Made by a program: the position numbers and the translations under genes
Shown: piece after piece, positions 1-10,633 of the stretch
Layout: each line of letters starts with the position of its first letter
Position numbering within the stretch: position 1 is the first letter of the stretch
The notes under the pieces: generated by a model
Told to the model about the DNA's origin: nothing
The model's input: only the letters and a program-made list of their open reading frames with translations
Database searches by the model: none
Assembly (NCBI RefSeq): GCF_004959775.1
Contig: NZ_SJZG01000003.1
Location: forward strand, 1 to 64,000
Direction: 5' to 3'
DNA length: 64,000 bases
From: Agromyces sp. H66
GTDB taxonomy: Bacteria; Actinomycetota; Actinomycetes; Actinomycetales; Microbacteriaceae

Positions 1-58
1 AAGACCAGATCCAGAACCCCACACCCATAGGGTCTGAGCGCAGCTCGATCGCTCGACA

Positions 59-100
59 CACGAGGTCGCCCCGGGTCATCGACCCGGGGCGACCTTCGTG
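59..100. terminator. Strong hairpin terminator at left edge
   Basis: Perfect 15-bp inverted repeat (63-77 against 81-95) with a 3-base ATC loop; pairing extends to about 20 bp with one bulge. It most likely ends transcription of a gene lying left of the window. No U-tract follows, as is common in high-GC actinobacteria. Confidence 0.7.
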
Positions 101-132
101 CGCGGAGTCGCGTGCGCGCGAGCCCATCGAGC

Positions 133-452
133 ATGATCGTCTCCATGCGAATGACGCCCCGCCGACTCGCGATCGGCATGACCCTCTGGATCCCGAACCT
201 CTTCAGCGGCATCCGCGTGAAGCGGTTCTCCCCCGACTGGACGAGCGCGACCGTCGAGCTGCACGTCAACGCCTTCACGCGCAACTACGTGAAGACCGCG
301 TTCGGCGGCTCGATGTCGGCGATGACCGATCCGTACTTCTTCATGCTCGTGCGGCACCAGCTCGGCCGTGATCACATCGTGTGGGACACCCGCGGCGAGA
401 TCGCCGGGAGGTGTACGAGCGCGAGAAGCGCCGCGAGGCACCCGCGAACTGA
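133..452 (+). pseudogene. Decayed DUF4442 (hotdog-fold) gene with internal deletion and frameshift
   Basis: The first ~85 codons match the start of DUF4442 proteins, thioesterase-like hotdog proteins: a basic N-terminus, an NRNYV-like stretch (here TRNYVKTAFGG), then MTDPYFF and RDHIVWDT. After about 395 the similarity stops. The reading frame that ends in a typical DUF4442 tail (EVYEREKRREAP, TGA at 450-452) lies in a different frame from 408. Family members run about 150-165 residues, so some 50 residues and the frame have been lost in one event. The start is uncertain (GTG 112, ATG 133 or ATG 145). The unshifted frame would run on to 501, into the 3' end of the convergent neighbour. A sequencing error alone would not explain the missing segment. 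Likely non-functional. Confidence 0.7.
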
Positions 453-482
453 CCGTCACGCGGCACGACTCGCGGCATCCGT

Positions 483-1037
483 TCAGCGAACCACGTCGTA
501 GACCTGCTTCGCGACCCCGTTCGAGTAGGTCTCGTGCTCGGCGAGCTGCAGCTTGCCGGCTTCGCGCCCGTTGAAGAGGCGCTTGCCCTCGCCGAGTGCG
601 ACGGGGAAGACGAGCAGGTGATACCGGTCGACGAGACCGGCCTCGGCCAGCCCCTGCGCCAGCGTGGCGCTGCCGTGCACGAGGATGGTGCCGTCGCCGT
701 CACGATGCTTGAGCTCCGCGACCTCGTCGAGCGACCGCAGCACCGACGTGTTGTTCCACTCGGGATCGCTCAGGGTGCTCGAGACGACGTACTTCGGCAT
801 GGCGTTGTACTCGGCGAACTCCTCCATCTTCGGCCACACCGGCGCGAACTCGTCGTAGCTGACGCGACCCATGAGCATCGCGCCGGCCTCGGACTGCTCG
901 GTGCCCTTGATCTCGTAGGCCTCCTCCACGAAGGGGACCTCCTTGAAGGTCCAACCCGCGCGCGGGTGGTCGCCGCCGCCGGGCGAGTCGATGATGCCGT
1001 CGAGTGTGATGAACTCGGTGACGATGAGGGTGCGCAT
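483..1037 (-). CDS. Dihydrofolate reductase-family protein (RibD C-terminal type)
   Basis: 184 residues, the normal length for stand-alone RibD-C/DHFR-fold proteins of the YwjB/YyaP group. Visible features: N-terminal strand MRTLIVTEFITLDGIID, the SYDEFAPVWP segment, KYVVSSTL, and the nucleotide-site strand GDGTILVHGSATLAQGL. The family binds NADPH, but substrates of the stand-alone members are mostly unknown, so a true folate role is not implied. AAAGGA lies 7 bases before the ATG. It converges with the DUF4442 remnant and is followed upstream by the hydrolase gene on the same strand with a 90-base gap. Confidence 0.85.
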   Translation of the reverse strand: MRTLIVTEFITLDGIIDSPGGGDHPRAGWTFKEVPFVEEAYEIKGTEQSEAGAMLMGRVSYDEFAPVWPKMEEFAEYNAMPKYVVSSTLSDPEWNNTSVLRSLDEVAELKHRDGDGTILVHGSATLAQGLAEAGLVDRYHLLVFPVALGEGKRLFNGREAGKLQLAEHETYSNGVAKQVYDVVR

Positions 1038-1127
1038 GACGTTCCTTTCGTGCTCGTGCGAGGCGGGGTATCCGTCTCATTCTGACGTCGAACGGCGGCG
1101 ACGCGAGATCGACATCGCGCCGGAAGC

Positions 1128-2360
1128 TCATTCGAGGAAGGCGCGGATCGCCGCGATCACCGCTGCGGGCCGCTCCTCCAGCAGGGCATGGCCGGAGTCC
1201 GCGACCTCCGTCGCCCGCGAGCGCGGCAGCTCCCGTGCGTACTCGTCGGCGATGCCCGCATCGAGGTAGTCGCACTCCGGGCGCAGGATGAGCACCGGAT
1301 GCCCCGCCAGCCGTTCGAGGCTCGATTCCGTCACGCCCGTGGGGTGTCCGGGTTCGACGCCCGGGCCGTGGTTCGCGTAGTGGCCGAGCCGCTCCGGGGC
1401 ATCCGGAACCTCGTGACCGTCGCAGACGAGGCCCGCGGCGGAGGCGAGGTAGAGCTCGCGGTAGCGGGCGTCGGCCTCGGCGTCGGGCATGAATCGGTGC
1501 GCGACTCCGGGGTCGATGACCGTGAGCGCGTAGGCGAAGAGATTGCGCGGCTCGAGGGCGCGCGCGTACAGGGCGGCCAGCGCGCCCGGCGAGAGGCGGC
1601 GCTGCGGGGCACCCGGCGGCTGGGCGACCCCGTCCCACGGCACCGCGCCCGGTGTCAGGAACACGAGCCGCTCGACGCGGTCGGGGTGCCGCACCGCGAA
1701 GCCCAAGGCCACCGGCGCACCCCAGGAATGCCCGAGCAGGGTGACCCGGTCGGCGCCCGTGGCGTCGACGACGGCCTCGAGGTCGCGCACCGCGCGCTCG
1801 AAGGTGTAGTCGGCGGGGTCGTCGAGCCGGGCCGAGGCGCCCGCGCCGATCTGGTCGTAGACGACGAGGTCGCGGTCGGTCGCGAGCCGCGCGAGCACCT
1901 CCTCCTCTCGCACGGTCCACGGCACGCCGGGGCCGCCGTGCACGGCCACGATGGGAGCGGCGTCGGATGGGGCATCCGCCTCGACCGTGCGCACGGCGAG
2001 GAATGTGCCGTCGGCCAGCCGCAGCGCGCCGGGCGGCGCGGCCGAGGGGGCGGGCGCCGACGGCAGCACCACCAGCAGCGTCATGAGCGAGGCGACCGTG
2101 AGCGCGGCGCCGGCGAGCGCGGAGCGGTGCCGGAGGTCGCGGCGCCTGCACGCGCGCAGCCAGGTCCAGGCCGCCGCGACGACGACGGAGGTCGCGAGCG
2201 CGATGGCGATGGCGGCCGCGGGCGGCACGACGAGCACGGCCGCGACGAGCACGAGCGCGATCTGCACCGCGGTGATGAGCAGCACGACGAGGATGCGCCG
2301 GACCCACCGCCATGCCACGGCGGCCGGCCGGGCGCCGGATCCGACGACCATGTGGTCCAT
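1128..2360 (-). CDS. Membrane-anchored alpha/beta hydrolase, proline iminopeptidase-like
   Basis: About 410 residues from the ATG at 2360, chosen because AGGG lies 5 bases upstream; in-frame starts further out add a poorly conserved leader. The first ~110 residues hold three hydrophobic segments. The catalytic part follows: HGGPG oxyanion motif, nucleophile elbow GHSWG, an acid in the RPECDYLD strand and the terminal His in DSGHALLEERP. HGGPG is typical of the proline iminopeptidase/S33 group, so a peptidase or esterase facing either side of the membrane is plausible. Substrate unknown. No operon partner is evident. Confidence 0.8.
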   Translation of the reverse strand: MDHMVVGSGARPAAVAWRWVRRILVVLLITAVQIALVLVAAVLVVPPAAAIAIALATSVVVAAAWTWLRACRRRDLRHRSALAGAALTVASLMTLLVVLPSAPAPSAAPPGALRLADGTFLAVRTVEADAPSDAAPIVAVHGGPGVPWTVREEEVLARLATDRDLVVYDQIGAGASARLDDPADYTFERAVRDLEAVVDATGADRVTLLGHSWGAPVALGFAVRHPDRVERLVFLTPGAVPWDGVAQPPGAPQRRLSPGALAALYARALEPRNLFAYALTVIDPGVAHRFMPDAEADARYRELYLASAAGLVCDGHEVPDAPERLGHYANHGPGVEPGHPTGVTESSLERLAGHPVLILRPECDYLDAGIADEYARELPRSRATEVADSGHALLEERPAAVIAAIRAFLE

Positions 2361-2497
2361 GCTGCCCTGCACCGGTGACCTGCACATCATCCCGTCGGGT
2401 GACGCAGCCGGCCTCGGGCCTGTCAACCCCGTGCGGTCGGCCGCCGCGATCGGGGAGGGTGGAACGGAAACGCACGGGAGCCATGAGAGGAGCGGCC

Positions 2498-2629
2498 ATG
2501 GGCAGGGCGGACGACCGCCGACCCTCCGGCGACGGCGGGACGATCCCGACCGACACCGGTGCCGGGGCAGGCATCGGCAGCGTCGACGGCGTCTCGGGCG
2601 TCGGTCCGGAGGCGCGCCCGCCGAGTTGA
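2498..2629 (+). CDS. Possible small disordered protein (43 aa)
   Basis: ATG at 2498 preceded by GAGGAG at a good distance; 43 codons rich in Gly, Asp and Pro with no hydrophobic core. It lies alone between two minus-strand genes (start 2360 and end 2662). It shares a GTIP-then-Gly-rich pattern with the small acidic protein at 19544, which hints at a common type, but the match is too short to be sure. The 2361-2661 gap contains nothing else recognisable. May not be translated. Confidence 0.35.
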   Translation: MGRADDRRPSGDGGTIPTDTGAGAGIGSVDGVSGVGPEARPPS

Positions 2630-2661
2630 GACGGCGGATGTCGCGCCGCCGGGTCGGCCGT

Positions 2662-3585
2662 CTACCGACGTTGCTCGGCCGACGCCTCCTCCGGCCCCGC
2701 CGGTGCGATCGCCTCGACCTGCTCGGGCGCCCGCCGCCGGGTGACGAGGAAGGAGCCGAGGAGCACCAGCACGAATCCGACGACGGTCCAGATGGTGAGC
2801 CGCTCGCCGAGCACGACGACGCCCGCGATCACCGCGACGGCGGGATTGACGTAGGTGATCGTGGTGGCCTTCACGGGGCCGATCTCGGCGATGAGGCCCA
2901 CCATGAACAGGAACGCGAGCGCGCTGCAGACCACGGCGAGCACGATGATCGACCAGATGACCGCCGCCGACGGCATCGTGGTGGGCCATGCGCCCGTCAG
3001 CAGCACGAACGGCACGTAGATGACGGCGGTGGCCGCCAGGGACACCGCGACGACGCCGACGCCCGGGAGGTCGGACATCCAGCGGGAGAGGATCGCCGGA
3101 CCGAGCGCGTACCCCACCACCACGATCGCGATCTCGCCGACCGCCACGAGATCGGACCCCGCGACATCCAGTCCCACGAGCGCGGCGACGCCGAGCATGC
3201 CGGCCGCGATGCCGATCCAGTTGACGCGGGAGAGCCGCTCGGGCCGGCCCATCGCGAACGCGATGGCCACGCCCGCGAGCGGCACGGTGGCCAGCAGCAG
3301 GCCCGCGGTCGAGCTGGGCAGGCGTTGCTCCGCCGAGCTCAGGAAGTACCACGGGATCACGATCTCGACGAGCGTGTAGGCCAGCATCGGCCGCCACCGG
3401 CGCACGACCTGCACCACCTCGCGTCGGAAGAACGCCAGCGGCAGCAGCAGGATCGCCGCGAGTGCCGAGCGGCCGAGCACCACCATGGCGGGCTCCAGCT
3501 CGCTCACGGCCACCTTGATGAACAGGTACGGGATGCCCCACGAGATGCCCAGCGCGATGAAGAGGAACAGCCCACGACGAGTCAC
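2662..3585 (-). CDS. EamA/DMT-family transporter
   Basis: 307 residues with ten hydrophobic segments and the two-repeat layout of EamA exporters. The second repeat carries the familiar ...ALAFLFMVGLIAEIGPVKATTITYVNPAVAVIAG pattern. Inner-membrane export of an amino acid or other metabolite is the usual role; the substrate cannot be told. The start is GTG at 3585. A GAGAAT box ends 6 bases before it, so the mRNA may begin at the start codon. The last ~20 residues form a hydrophilic tail. Stands alone. Confidence 0.9.
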   Translation of the reverse strand: MTRRGLFLFIALGISWGIPYLFIKVAVSELEPAMVVLGRSALAAILLLPLAFFRREVVQVVRRWRPMLAYTLVEIVIPWYFLSSAEQRLPSSTAGLLLATVPLAGVAIAFAMGRPERLSRVNWIGIAAGMLGVAALVGLDVAGSDLVAVGEIAIVVVGYALGPAILSRWMSDLPGVGVVAVSLAATAVIYVPFVLLTGAWPTTMPSAAVIWSIIVLAVVCSALAFLFMVGLIAEIGPVKATTITYVNPAVAVIAGVVVLGERLTIWTVVGFVLVLLGSFLVTRRRAPEQVEAIAPAGPEEASAEQRR

Positions 3586-3717
3586 CGACCCATTCTCGTC
3601 GGTCCCGCCGACATCGGCGCGACACGGGCCTGCCGACGCCCGGCGAATTCCTGCCGACGGACCGACCCGGGACCACGTCCGCGACCCACGGGACCCCGGG
3701 CGATCAGCGGCGGCGAC

Positions 3718-4863
<1,146 letters not shown>

Positions 4864-5367
4864 TCAGCGGGACACCGGCACGAGCTCCACGTCGCGCAGC
4901 GACCCGGCATCCGCGACCGCCGTCATCATCGTGCACACGGGCTGACGGCGGCGATCGGTGGGCGAGCCGGGGTTCAGCAGCCGGATGCCGCGGGGTGTCA
5001 CGGTGTCCCACGGAATGTGGCTGTGCCCGAACACGAGCACGTCGACGCCCTCGTGCACGGCGTCCATCCGGGCCTCGCGGCCCGCCTTCGGTCCGGTCTC
5101 ATGCACGACGCCGAACCGGACGCCGTCGAGTTCGACGCGGGCGACCTCGGGCAGGCGCGCCCGCAACGCCGCGCCGTCGTTGTTGCCCCACACGCCGACG
5201 AGCCGGGCGGCGCGCGCCTCGAGGGCGTCGAGGGTCGCCACGTCGATCCAGTCCCCCGCGTGGACGACGACGTCGGCGCCGTCGACGGCGCGCCACACCT
5301 GATCGGGCAGGCGCTTCGCCCGCGCGGGGATGTGCGTGTCGGAGAGGAGGAGGAGGCGGGTGGCCAT
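4864..5367 (-). CDS. YfcE/MJ0936-type metallophosphoesterase
   Basis: 167 residues from ATG at 5367. All metal-site motifs of the small calcineurin-like phosphoesterases are present in order: LLSDTHIP, HAGDWID, GNND, the His of VVHE, and GHSHIP near residue 117. These cytosolic enzymes hydrolyse phosphodiesters using two metals; the natural substrate is unknown. The reading frame remains open upstream to 5691, but that part has no family similarity and lies antisense to the next gene. A CAGGAT box 5 bases before the ATG suggests a leaderless transcript. Divergent from the gene at 5402, 34 bases away. Confidence 0.85.
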   Translation of the reverse strand: MATRLLLLSDTHIPARAKRLPDQVWRAVDGADVVVHAGDWIDVATLDALEARAARLVGVWGNNDGAALRARLPEVARVELDGVRFGVVHETGPKAGREARMDAVHEGVDVLVFGHSHIPWDTVTPRGIRLLNPGSPTDRRRQPVCTMMTAVADAGSLRDVELVPVSR

Positions 5368-5401
5368 GTTCCATCCTGTCGCGACACGGCAGAATCGGTG
5401 G

Positions 5402-5794
5402 ATGATCCCGTTCGAGCACACCCGCGGCGTCGGCTGGGCGCGGTTCTTCGCGTGGACGTCGGTGGGCCTCGGACTCACGGCCCTCGTCGTGTCGGTGACC
5501 GTGCCGCTCGCCCTGCAGTTGGGCCGCGTCGTGTGGATCGTGCTCTTCGCGACGTTCTCGATCTGGGCGGCGTTCATGGCGGCGCCGCGGTATCGCGAAG
5601 CCCGCGGTCGGGTGTCGTGGGTGGTCGTCGTCGGCGCGGCGCTCGGCATCGCGACGTTCGGGCTCATGGTGTACGCGGCGGTCGCGTTCATCCTCGCGGG
5701 GTACTACGACACGGTGATCCCCATGCTGCCGAACTGGACCGCGGGCGGCGGCACCCGGATCGTGCCCGGCGTCGTCGCCGCACCCGCTGGCTGA
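5402..5794 (+). CDS. Small membrane protein of unknown function
   Basis: 130 residues from ATG 5402. There are three clear hydrophobic segments at about residues 14-37, 43-60 and 73-98, a short basic loop (PRYREARGR) and a Pro/Gly-rich tail. No family recognised. A CAGAAT box at 5390-5395 ends 6 bases before the ATG, consistent with leaderless transcription. It is divergent from the phosphoesterase gene and converges on the regulator at 5800 with only 5 bases between. Confidence 0.65.
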   Translation: MIPFEHTRGVGWARFFAWTSVGLGLTALVVSVTVPLALQLGRVVWIVLFATFSIWAAFMAAPRYREARGRVSWVVVVGAALGIATFGLMVYAAVAFILAGYYDTVIPMLPNWTAGGGTRIVPGVVAAPAG

Positions 5795-5799
5795 GGTGC

Positions 5800-6765
5800 T
5801 CAGCCCGCGGCCGCGGCGGGTGCGAACGTGTGCCGGTACTCGGTCGGGGACGTGCCGAGGATGCGGTGGAAGTGCAGCCGCAGGTTCGCCCCCGTGCCGA
5901 GTCCGACCCGATCGGCGACCTGCTCGACGCCGAGATCGGTGCGCTCGAGCAGTTCGCGGGCGAGGTCGATGCGCGCCCGCAGGATCCACTGCATGGGCGT
6001 GTAGCCCGTGTCCTCGACGAAGCGGCGCGAGAAGGTGCGCGGCGAGACGTTCGCGTGCCGCGCCAGGTCGGCCAGCGTCAGCGGCTCCTCGAGCCGGCCG
6101 AGCGCCCACTGCCTGGTCGCCGCGAAGACCTCGCCGAGCGGCTCGGGCACGCTCCGCGGCACGTACTGCGCCTGTCCGCCGCTCCGGTACGGCGCCGCCA
6201 CGAGTCGCCGGGCGACGTGGTTCGACAGTCCGACGCCGTGGTCGCGGCGCACGAGGTGCAGGCACAGGTCGATGCCCGATGCCGCCCCCGCCGAGGTGAG
6301 CACGCTGCCCTCGTCGACGAACAGCACGTTCTCGTCGACCCTGACGAGCGGATGCTTCCGCGCGAGCGCGTGCGAGTAGTGCCAGTGCGTGGTGGCCCGC
6401 CGGCCGTCGAGCAGACCCGTCGCGGCGAGCGCGAACGCCCCCGTCGAGATCGCCGCGAGGCGCGCCCCGCGCGCGTGCGCCGCGAGCAGCGCCTCGACCA
6501 CCGCGGACGGCGCCTCCTCGGTGTCGGGGTGGCGGTAGCCGGGGACGAACACGGTGTCGGCCCACGCGAGCGCCTCGAGCCCATCGGCCACGTGGTACGA
6601 GAGTCCGTCGCCGCCCGTGACCAGACCGGGCGCGGCGCCGCACACCCGCACCTCGTAGGGCATGCTCCGGCGGTTCGTGAACACCTGCGCCGGGATCCCG
6701 ACATCGAGGGGCTTCGCTCCCTCGAGCACGAGCACGGCGATGCGGTGGTTGCGCTGGCGGGACAT
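5800..6765 (-). CDS. GlxA-family transcriptional regulator (DJ-1/PfpI plus AraC HTH)
   Basis: About 321 residues from ATG 6765, which has AAGGAG 6 bases upstream. Residues ~5-185 form the DJ-1/PfpI-like half (ending IDLCLHLVRRDHG); residues ~215-310 are the AraC DNA-binding domain with two helix-turn-helices (LADLARHANVSPRTFSRRF and VEQVADRVGLGTGANLRLHF). Such regulators sense small molecules through the first half and activate nearby catabolic genes. The divergent reductase gene at 6897 is the obvious candidate target, with 131 bases between the two starts. The inducer is unknown. Confidence 0.88.
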   Translation of the reverse strand: MSRQRNHRIAVLVLEGAKPLDVGIPAQVFTNRRSMPYEVRVCGAAPGLVTGGDGLSYHVADGLEALAWADTVFVPGYRHPDTEEAPSAVVEALLAAHARGARLAAISTGAFALAATGLLDGRRATTHWHYSHALARKHPLVRVDENVLFVDEGSVLTSAGAASGIDLCLHLVRRDHGVGLSNHVARRLVAAPYRSGGQAQYVPRSVPEPLGEVFAATRQWALGRLEEPLTLADLARHANVSPRTFSRRFVEDTGYTPMQWILRARIDLARELLERTDLGVEQVADRVGLGTGANLRLHFHRILGTSPTEYRHTFAPAAAAG

Positions 6766-6896
6766 CCGAAGCTCCTTCGAGGCGCCTGACGGGGTTGGCT
6801 CGATGCCCACGATACGCAATGATCCGGCCATCCCATCTCGTCAACCCCATGGGGACGCCGAGCACCGCCGAGTAGCATCCGTCACGGGAGGCACTC

Positions 6897-7919
6897 GTGA
6901 GCGCTGAACTGGTCGTCGTCACCGGCGGCACGGGCTTCGTGGGGTCGCACTGCATCGTGCGGCTGCTCGATGCCGGGTACCGGGTGCGCACGACGCTGCG
7001 CTCGCTCGCGCGGGCCGACGAGGTGCGCGCCCTCGTGCGAGCCGGCGGCGCCGACCCGGCCGGTCTCGAGTACGCCCAGACCGACCTGCTGCACGACGAC
7101 GGTTGGCGCGACGCCGTCGCGGGCGCGACCTTCGTGCTGCACGTGGCCTCCCCGTTCCCGGTACGCCAGCCGAAGGACCCCGACGAGCTCATCGCGCCCG
7201 CCCGCGACGGCTCGCTGCGGGTCCTGCGCGCGGCGCGCGACGCCCACGTGCGACGCGTCGTGCTGACCTCGTCGTTCGCGGCCGTCGGCTACTCCAGCCG
7301 ACCGGATCGGCCCTTCACGGAGGATGACTGGACCGACCCCGACGACCCGGGCCTCTCGCCGTACGTGCGGTCGAAGGCGGTCGCCGAGCGTGCCGCCTGG
7401 GACTTCGTCGACCGAGAGGGAGGGGACCTCGAGCTCTCGGTCGTGAACCCGGTCGGCATCTTCGGCCCCGCCCTGGGCACCGACCTCTCGAGTTCGGTCG
7501 AACTGCTGCTCGCCCTGCTCAAGGGGAGCGTGCCGGCCGTTCCGCGCGGCCAGACCTCGGGCGTCGACGTGCGCGACGTCGCCGACCTGCACGTGCGCGC
7601 GATGACGCATCCGGATGCCGCCGGCGAGCGCTTCCTCGCGGTGTCGGGTGAGCCCATCACCTATCCCGACCTCGCGAGGCTCCTGCGGGACCGACTCGGC
7701 GAGGACGCCAGACGGGTGCCGAGGCTCGTGATCCCCGACTGGCTCGTGCGCGTCGGAGCGAGCGTCAACGCCGAGCTCCGCGCGGTGCTTCCCGAGCTGA
7801 GTCGATCGCGGCGCGCGTCGAGCGAGAAGGCCCGGCGAATGCTCGGCTGGCAGCCTCGGTCGCGCGACGAGGCCATCATCGCCTCGGCCGAGAGCCTCGT
7901 CCGGCTCGGACTCGTGTAG
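6897..7919 (+). CDS. NAD(P)-dependent aldehyde reductase (extended SDR, dihydroflavonol reductase-like)
   Basis: 340 residues from GTG 6897, chosen for the GGGAGG 5 bases upstream. Seen: dinucleotide motif TGGTGFVGSH at residues 9-18, LHVASPFP after the fourth strand, LTSSFAAVGY, and the catalytic pair YVRSK (Tyr156, Lys160). This matches the cinnamyl-alcohol dehydrogenase/dihydroflavonol reductase branch of extended SDRs, which reduce aldehydes or ketones in the cytosol. It is divergent from the GlxA-type regulator, which may control it. Its stop codon lies only 58 bases before the copper operon start codon. Confidence 0.85.
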   Translation: MSAELVVVTGGTGFVGSHCIVRLLDAGYRVRTTLRSLARADEVRALVRAGGADPAGLEYAQTDLLHDDGWRDAVAGATFVLHVASPFPVRQPKDPDELIAPARDGSLRVLRAARDAHVRRVVLTSSFAAVGYSSRPDRPFTEDDWTDPDDPGLSPYVRSKAVAERAAWDFVDREGGDLELSVVNPVGIFGPALGTDLSSSVELLLALLKGSVPAVPRGQTSGVDVRDVADLHVRAMTHPDAAGERFLAVSGEPITYPDLARLLRDRLGEDARRVPRLVIPDWLVRVGASVNAELRAVLPELSRSRRASSEKARRMLGWQPRSRDEAIIASAESLVRLGLV

Positions 7920-7927
7920 AGTAGGGG

Positions 7928-7942
7928 TACCCCATGGGGGTA
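7928..7942. promoter_or_regulatory. CsoR-like operator of the copper operon
   Basis: TACCCC-ATG-GGGGTA: two 6-base inverted half-sites with a 3-base centre, 36 bases before the copper chaperone start. A TAGAGT possible -10 (7917-7922) lies just upstream, so the site would cover the transcription start. The core matches published CsoR/DUF156 sites (TACCC...GGGTA), where Cu(I) binding releases the repressor. No csoR gene lies in the window. The same site recurs at 19064-19082. Confidence 0.65.
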
Positions 7943-7977
7943 TCAACAGGATTCACTCGCCACACGAAGGGACGGCC

Positions 7978-8343
7978 ATGACCGGCTTCCAGCGCATCGA
8001 CCTCGGACTCACCGACGCGAACGCAGCCTGCAGCTGTTGCGCGACGGGCGACTCGCACGGCGCCGACTCCCACGGCTCCTCCTCGAGCATCGCCACGACG
8101 CCCACCCGCGCCGAAGGTGCGCTCAGCGCCGAGTTCCTCGTCGAGGGCATGACCTGCTCGCACTGCGTGTCGAGCGTCACCGAGGAGCTCTCCGAGGTCG
8201 ATGGCGTGCAGCAGGTCGCCGTCGACCTGCGGCCGGGCGCGGCATCCGTCGTCACGGTGACGAGCTCCGGCCCGATCAGCGACGATGCCGTGCGCGCCGC
8301 CGTCGAGGAGGCCGGCTACACGCTGGCCGCGCAGGGCGCGTGA
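7978..8343 (+). CDS. HMA-domain copper chaperone with Cys/His-rich leader
   Basis: 121 residues. The C-terminal ~70 residues are a heavy-metal-associated ferredoxin-fold domain with MTCSHC near residue 57, as in CopZ. The first ~45 residues are unusual: [19 protein letters not shown] holds three Cys and two His and could form a second metal site. It probably carries Cu(I) in the cytosol to the CopA pump encoded next. AGGGA lies before the ATG. Its TGA overlaps the GTG start of copA (8340), so the two are translationally coupled. A CsoR-like operator sits upstream. Confidence 0.88.
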   Translation: MTGFQRIDLGLTDANAACSCCATGDSHGADSHGSSSSIATTPTRAEGALSAEFLVEGMTCSHCVSSVTEELSEVDGVQQVAVDLRPGAASVVTVTSSGPISDDAVRAAVEEAGYTLAAQGA

Positions 8344-10622
8344 GCGCCGAGGCCCCGGCCGGCGGCGGGAGCGTGAGCACCGCCGCGCCCATCGAGCTCG
8401 AGATCGAGGGCATGACGTGCGCGTCGTGCGCCACCCGCATCGAGCGCAAGCTCAACAAGCTCCCGGGCGTCGAGGCATCCGTCAACTACGCGACCGAGAA
8501 GGCGCACGTGCGCGCGGCGGGGTCCGAGGCCCTCGACCCCGCCGAGCTCATCGCCGCCGTCGAGGCCGCGGGCTACCGCGCGACGCTCCCCCCGCCGCCC
8601 GTGCCGGCCGGGGGCCGCGCGCCCGCTCCCGCGCCCGAACGCGACGAGGTTCGGGAGCTCCGTCGCCGCGTGCTCGTCTCGACGGCGCTCACGGTGCCCG
8701 TGCTCCTCATGTCGATGATCCCGGCGCTGCAGTTCACGAACTGGCAGTGGCTCGCGCTCACGCTCGCCGCGCCCGTCGCCGTGTGGGGCGCGTACCCGTT
8801 CCACCGGGCCGCCGCGATCAACGCCCGGCACGGCGCCGCGACCATGGACACGCTCATCAGCGTGGGCGTCGCCGCGGCATTCGGCTGGTCGCTCTACGCG
8901 CTGTTCTTCGGCGACGCCGGCATGCCCGGCATGCGCATGACGCTCACCCTCTTCGGGTCCCCCGAGGCCGGTGCGAGCGAGATCTACCTCGAGGTCGCCG
9001 CCGCGGTCACGGTCTTCGTGCTCGCGGGTCGTTACGCCGAGGCGCGCGCCAAGCAGGAGTCGGGCGCCGCGCTGCGCGCCCTCCTGGAGCTCGGAGCGAA
9101 GGATGCCTCGCTCCTCCGCGACGGCCGGGAGACGCGCGTGCCCGTCGACTCGCTCGTTCCGGGCGACCACGTGGTCGTGCGGCCGGGCGAGACGATCCCC
9201 TCCGACGGGCTCGTCGTCGACGGGGCATCCGCGGTCGATGCGAGCATGCTGACGGGCGAGTCGGTGCCCGTCGAGGTCGCCGCCGGCTCCCGGGTGGTCG
9301 GCGCGACCGTGAACGTCGGCGGCCGGCTCGTGGTCGAGATCACCCGTGTCGGCGCCGACACCGAGCTCGCCCGGCTCGGCCGGCTCGTCGAGGAGGCGCA
9401 GACCGGAAAGGCCCCCGTGCAGCGGCTCGCCGACCGCGTCTCGGCGGTGTTCGTGCCGGTCGTGATCGGACTGTCGATCGTCGCGTTCGCCGGATGGCTG
9501 CTCACGGGCGCCTCGCTCGAGGTCGCGTTCACCGCCGCGGTCGCGACGCTCATCATCGCGTGCCCGTGCGCGCTCGGGCTCGCCACGCCCACGGCGCTGC
9601 TCGTCGGCACGGGCCGCGGCTCGCAGCTCGGCATCCTCATCCGTGGGCCGCAGGTGCTCGAGCAGACCCGTCGCATCGACACGGTCGTGCTCGACAAGAC
9701 CGGCACCGTCACGACGGGCCGCATGCGCGTGGCGCTGGTGCAGGCGGTCGAGGGATGTCCCGAGCCCGAGCTGCTCCGCTACGCCGCCGCCGTCGAGGAC
9801 GGCTCGGAGCACCCCGTGGCACGGGCGATCGTGGCCGCAGCCACGGAGGGCGGCGCGGGACATCCGGCCGCCGAGCAGTTCGCCGCGCACGCCGGACTCG
9901 GCGTGCAGGCCGTCGTCGACGGACGCCTGGTGGTCGCGGGCAAGCCCGGGTGGCTCGCCGCCGAGTGGTCGCTCGAGCTGCCGGCGTCGCTGGTCGCCGC
10001 GAGCGACGAGGCCGAGGCGCGCGGCATCACCACCGTCGTGGTCGCGTGGGACGGCGAAGTGCGGGGGCTCATCGGCGTCGCCGACACGGTGAAGCCCACG
10101 AGCGCCGAGGCCGTGGCCCGGCTGCGGCGGCTGGGCCTGCGGCCCGTGCTGCTCACGGGCGACCACGAGGGCGCCGCGCGGGCGGTCGCCGCGGACGTCG
10201 GCATCGACGACGTCCGGGCCGGCGTCACTCCCGCGGGCAAGCTCGAGGCGATCCGGGAGCTGCAGGCCGGCGGTCACGTCGTCGCGATGGTCGGCGACGG
10301 CGTCAACGACTCGGCGGCGCTCGCGGCATCCGATCTCGGCATCGCCATGGGCGGCGGCACCGACGCGGCCATCGCGGCGAGCGACCTGACGGTCGTCTCG
10401 GGCGACCTGCGGCTCGTGCCCGACGCGATCCGACTGGCGCGGCGCACCCTCGGCACGATCAAGGGCAACCTGTTCTGGGCATTCGCCTACAACGTGGCGG
10501 CGATCCCCGTCGCGATGCTGGGCCTGCTGAACCCGCTCGTCGCGGGCGCGGCCATGGCGTTCTCGTCGGTGTTCGTGGTGACGAACAGCCTGCGGCTGCG
10601 GGGGTTCCGGCCCGAGGCCTGA
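8340..10622 (+). CDS. copA: Cu(+)-exporting P1B-type ATPase
   Basis: 760 residues, starting at the GTG that overlaps the chaperone stop. Order of parts: one HMA domain with CxxC at residues 27-30; a membrane region of eight segments; the actuator motif TGESVP; the ion-site CPC at 408-410 in the sixth segment; phosphorylation motif DKTGTVT with Asp452; HP motif SEHPVA; and hinge GDGVND near 652. CPC with a single HMA fits Cu(I)/Ag(I) export across the cell membrane. A His-poor N-terminus and the CsoR-like operator favour copper over zinc. A strong terminator follows 12 bases after the stop. Confidence 0.95.
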   Translation: MSAEAPAGGGSVSTAAPIELEIEGMTCASCATRIERKLNKLPGVEASVNYATEKAHVRAAGSEALDPAELIAAVEAAGYRATLPPPPVPAGGRAPAPAPERDEVRELRRRVLVSTALTVPVLLMSMIPALQFTNWQWLALTLAAPVAVWGAYPFHRAAAINARHGAATMDTLISVGVAAAFGWSLYALFFGDAGMPGMRMTLTLFGSPEAGASEIYLEVAAAVTVFVLAGRYAEARAKQESGAALRALLELGAKDASLLRDGRETRVPVDSLVPGDHVVVRPGETIPSDGLVVDGASAVDASMLTGESVPVEVAAGSRVVGATVNVGGRLVVEITRVGADTELARLGRLVEEAQTGKAPVQRLADRVSAVFVPVVIGLSIVAFAGWLLTGASLEVAFTAAVATLIIACPCALGLATPTALLVGTGRGSQLGILIRGPQVLEQTRRIDTVVLDKTGTVTTGRMRVALVQAVEGCPEPELLRYAAAVEDGSEHPVARAIVAAATEGGAGHPAAEQFAAHAGLGVQAVVDGRLVVAGKPGWLAAEWSLELPASLVAASDEAEARGITTVVVAWDGEVRGLIGVADTVKPTSAEAVARLRRLGLRPVLLTGDHEGAARAVAADVGIDDVRAGVTPAGKLEAIRELQAGGHVVAMVGDGVNDSAALAASDLGIAMGGGTDAAIAASDLTVVSGDLRLVPDAIRLARRTLGTIKGNLFWAFAYNVAAIPVAMLGLLNPLVAGAAMAFSSVFVVTNSLRLRGFRPEA

Positions 10623-10633
10623 CCCCCTCCGGT

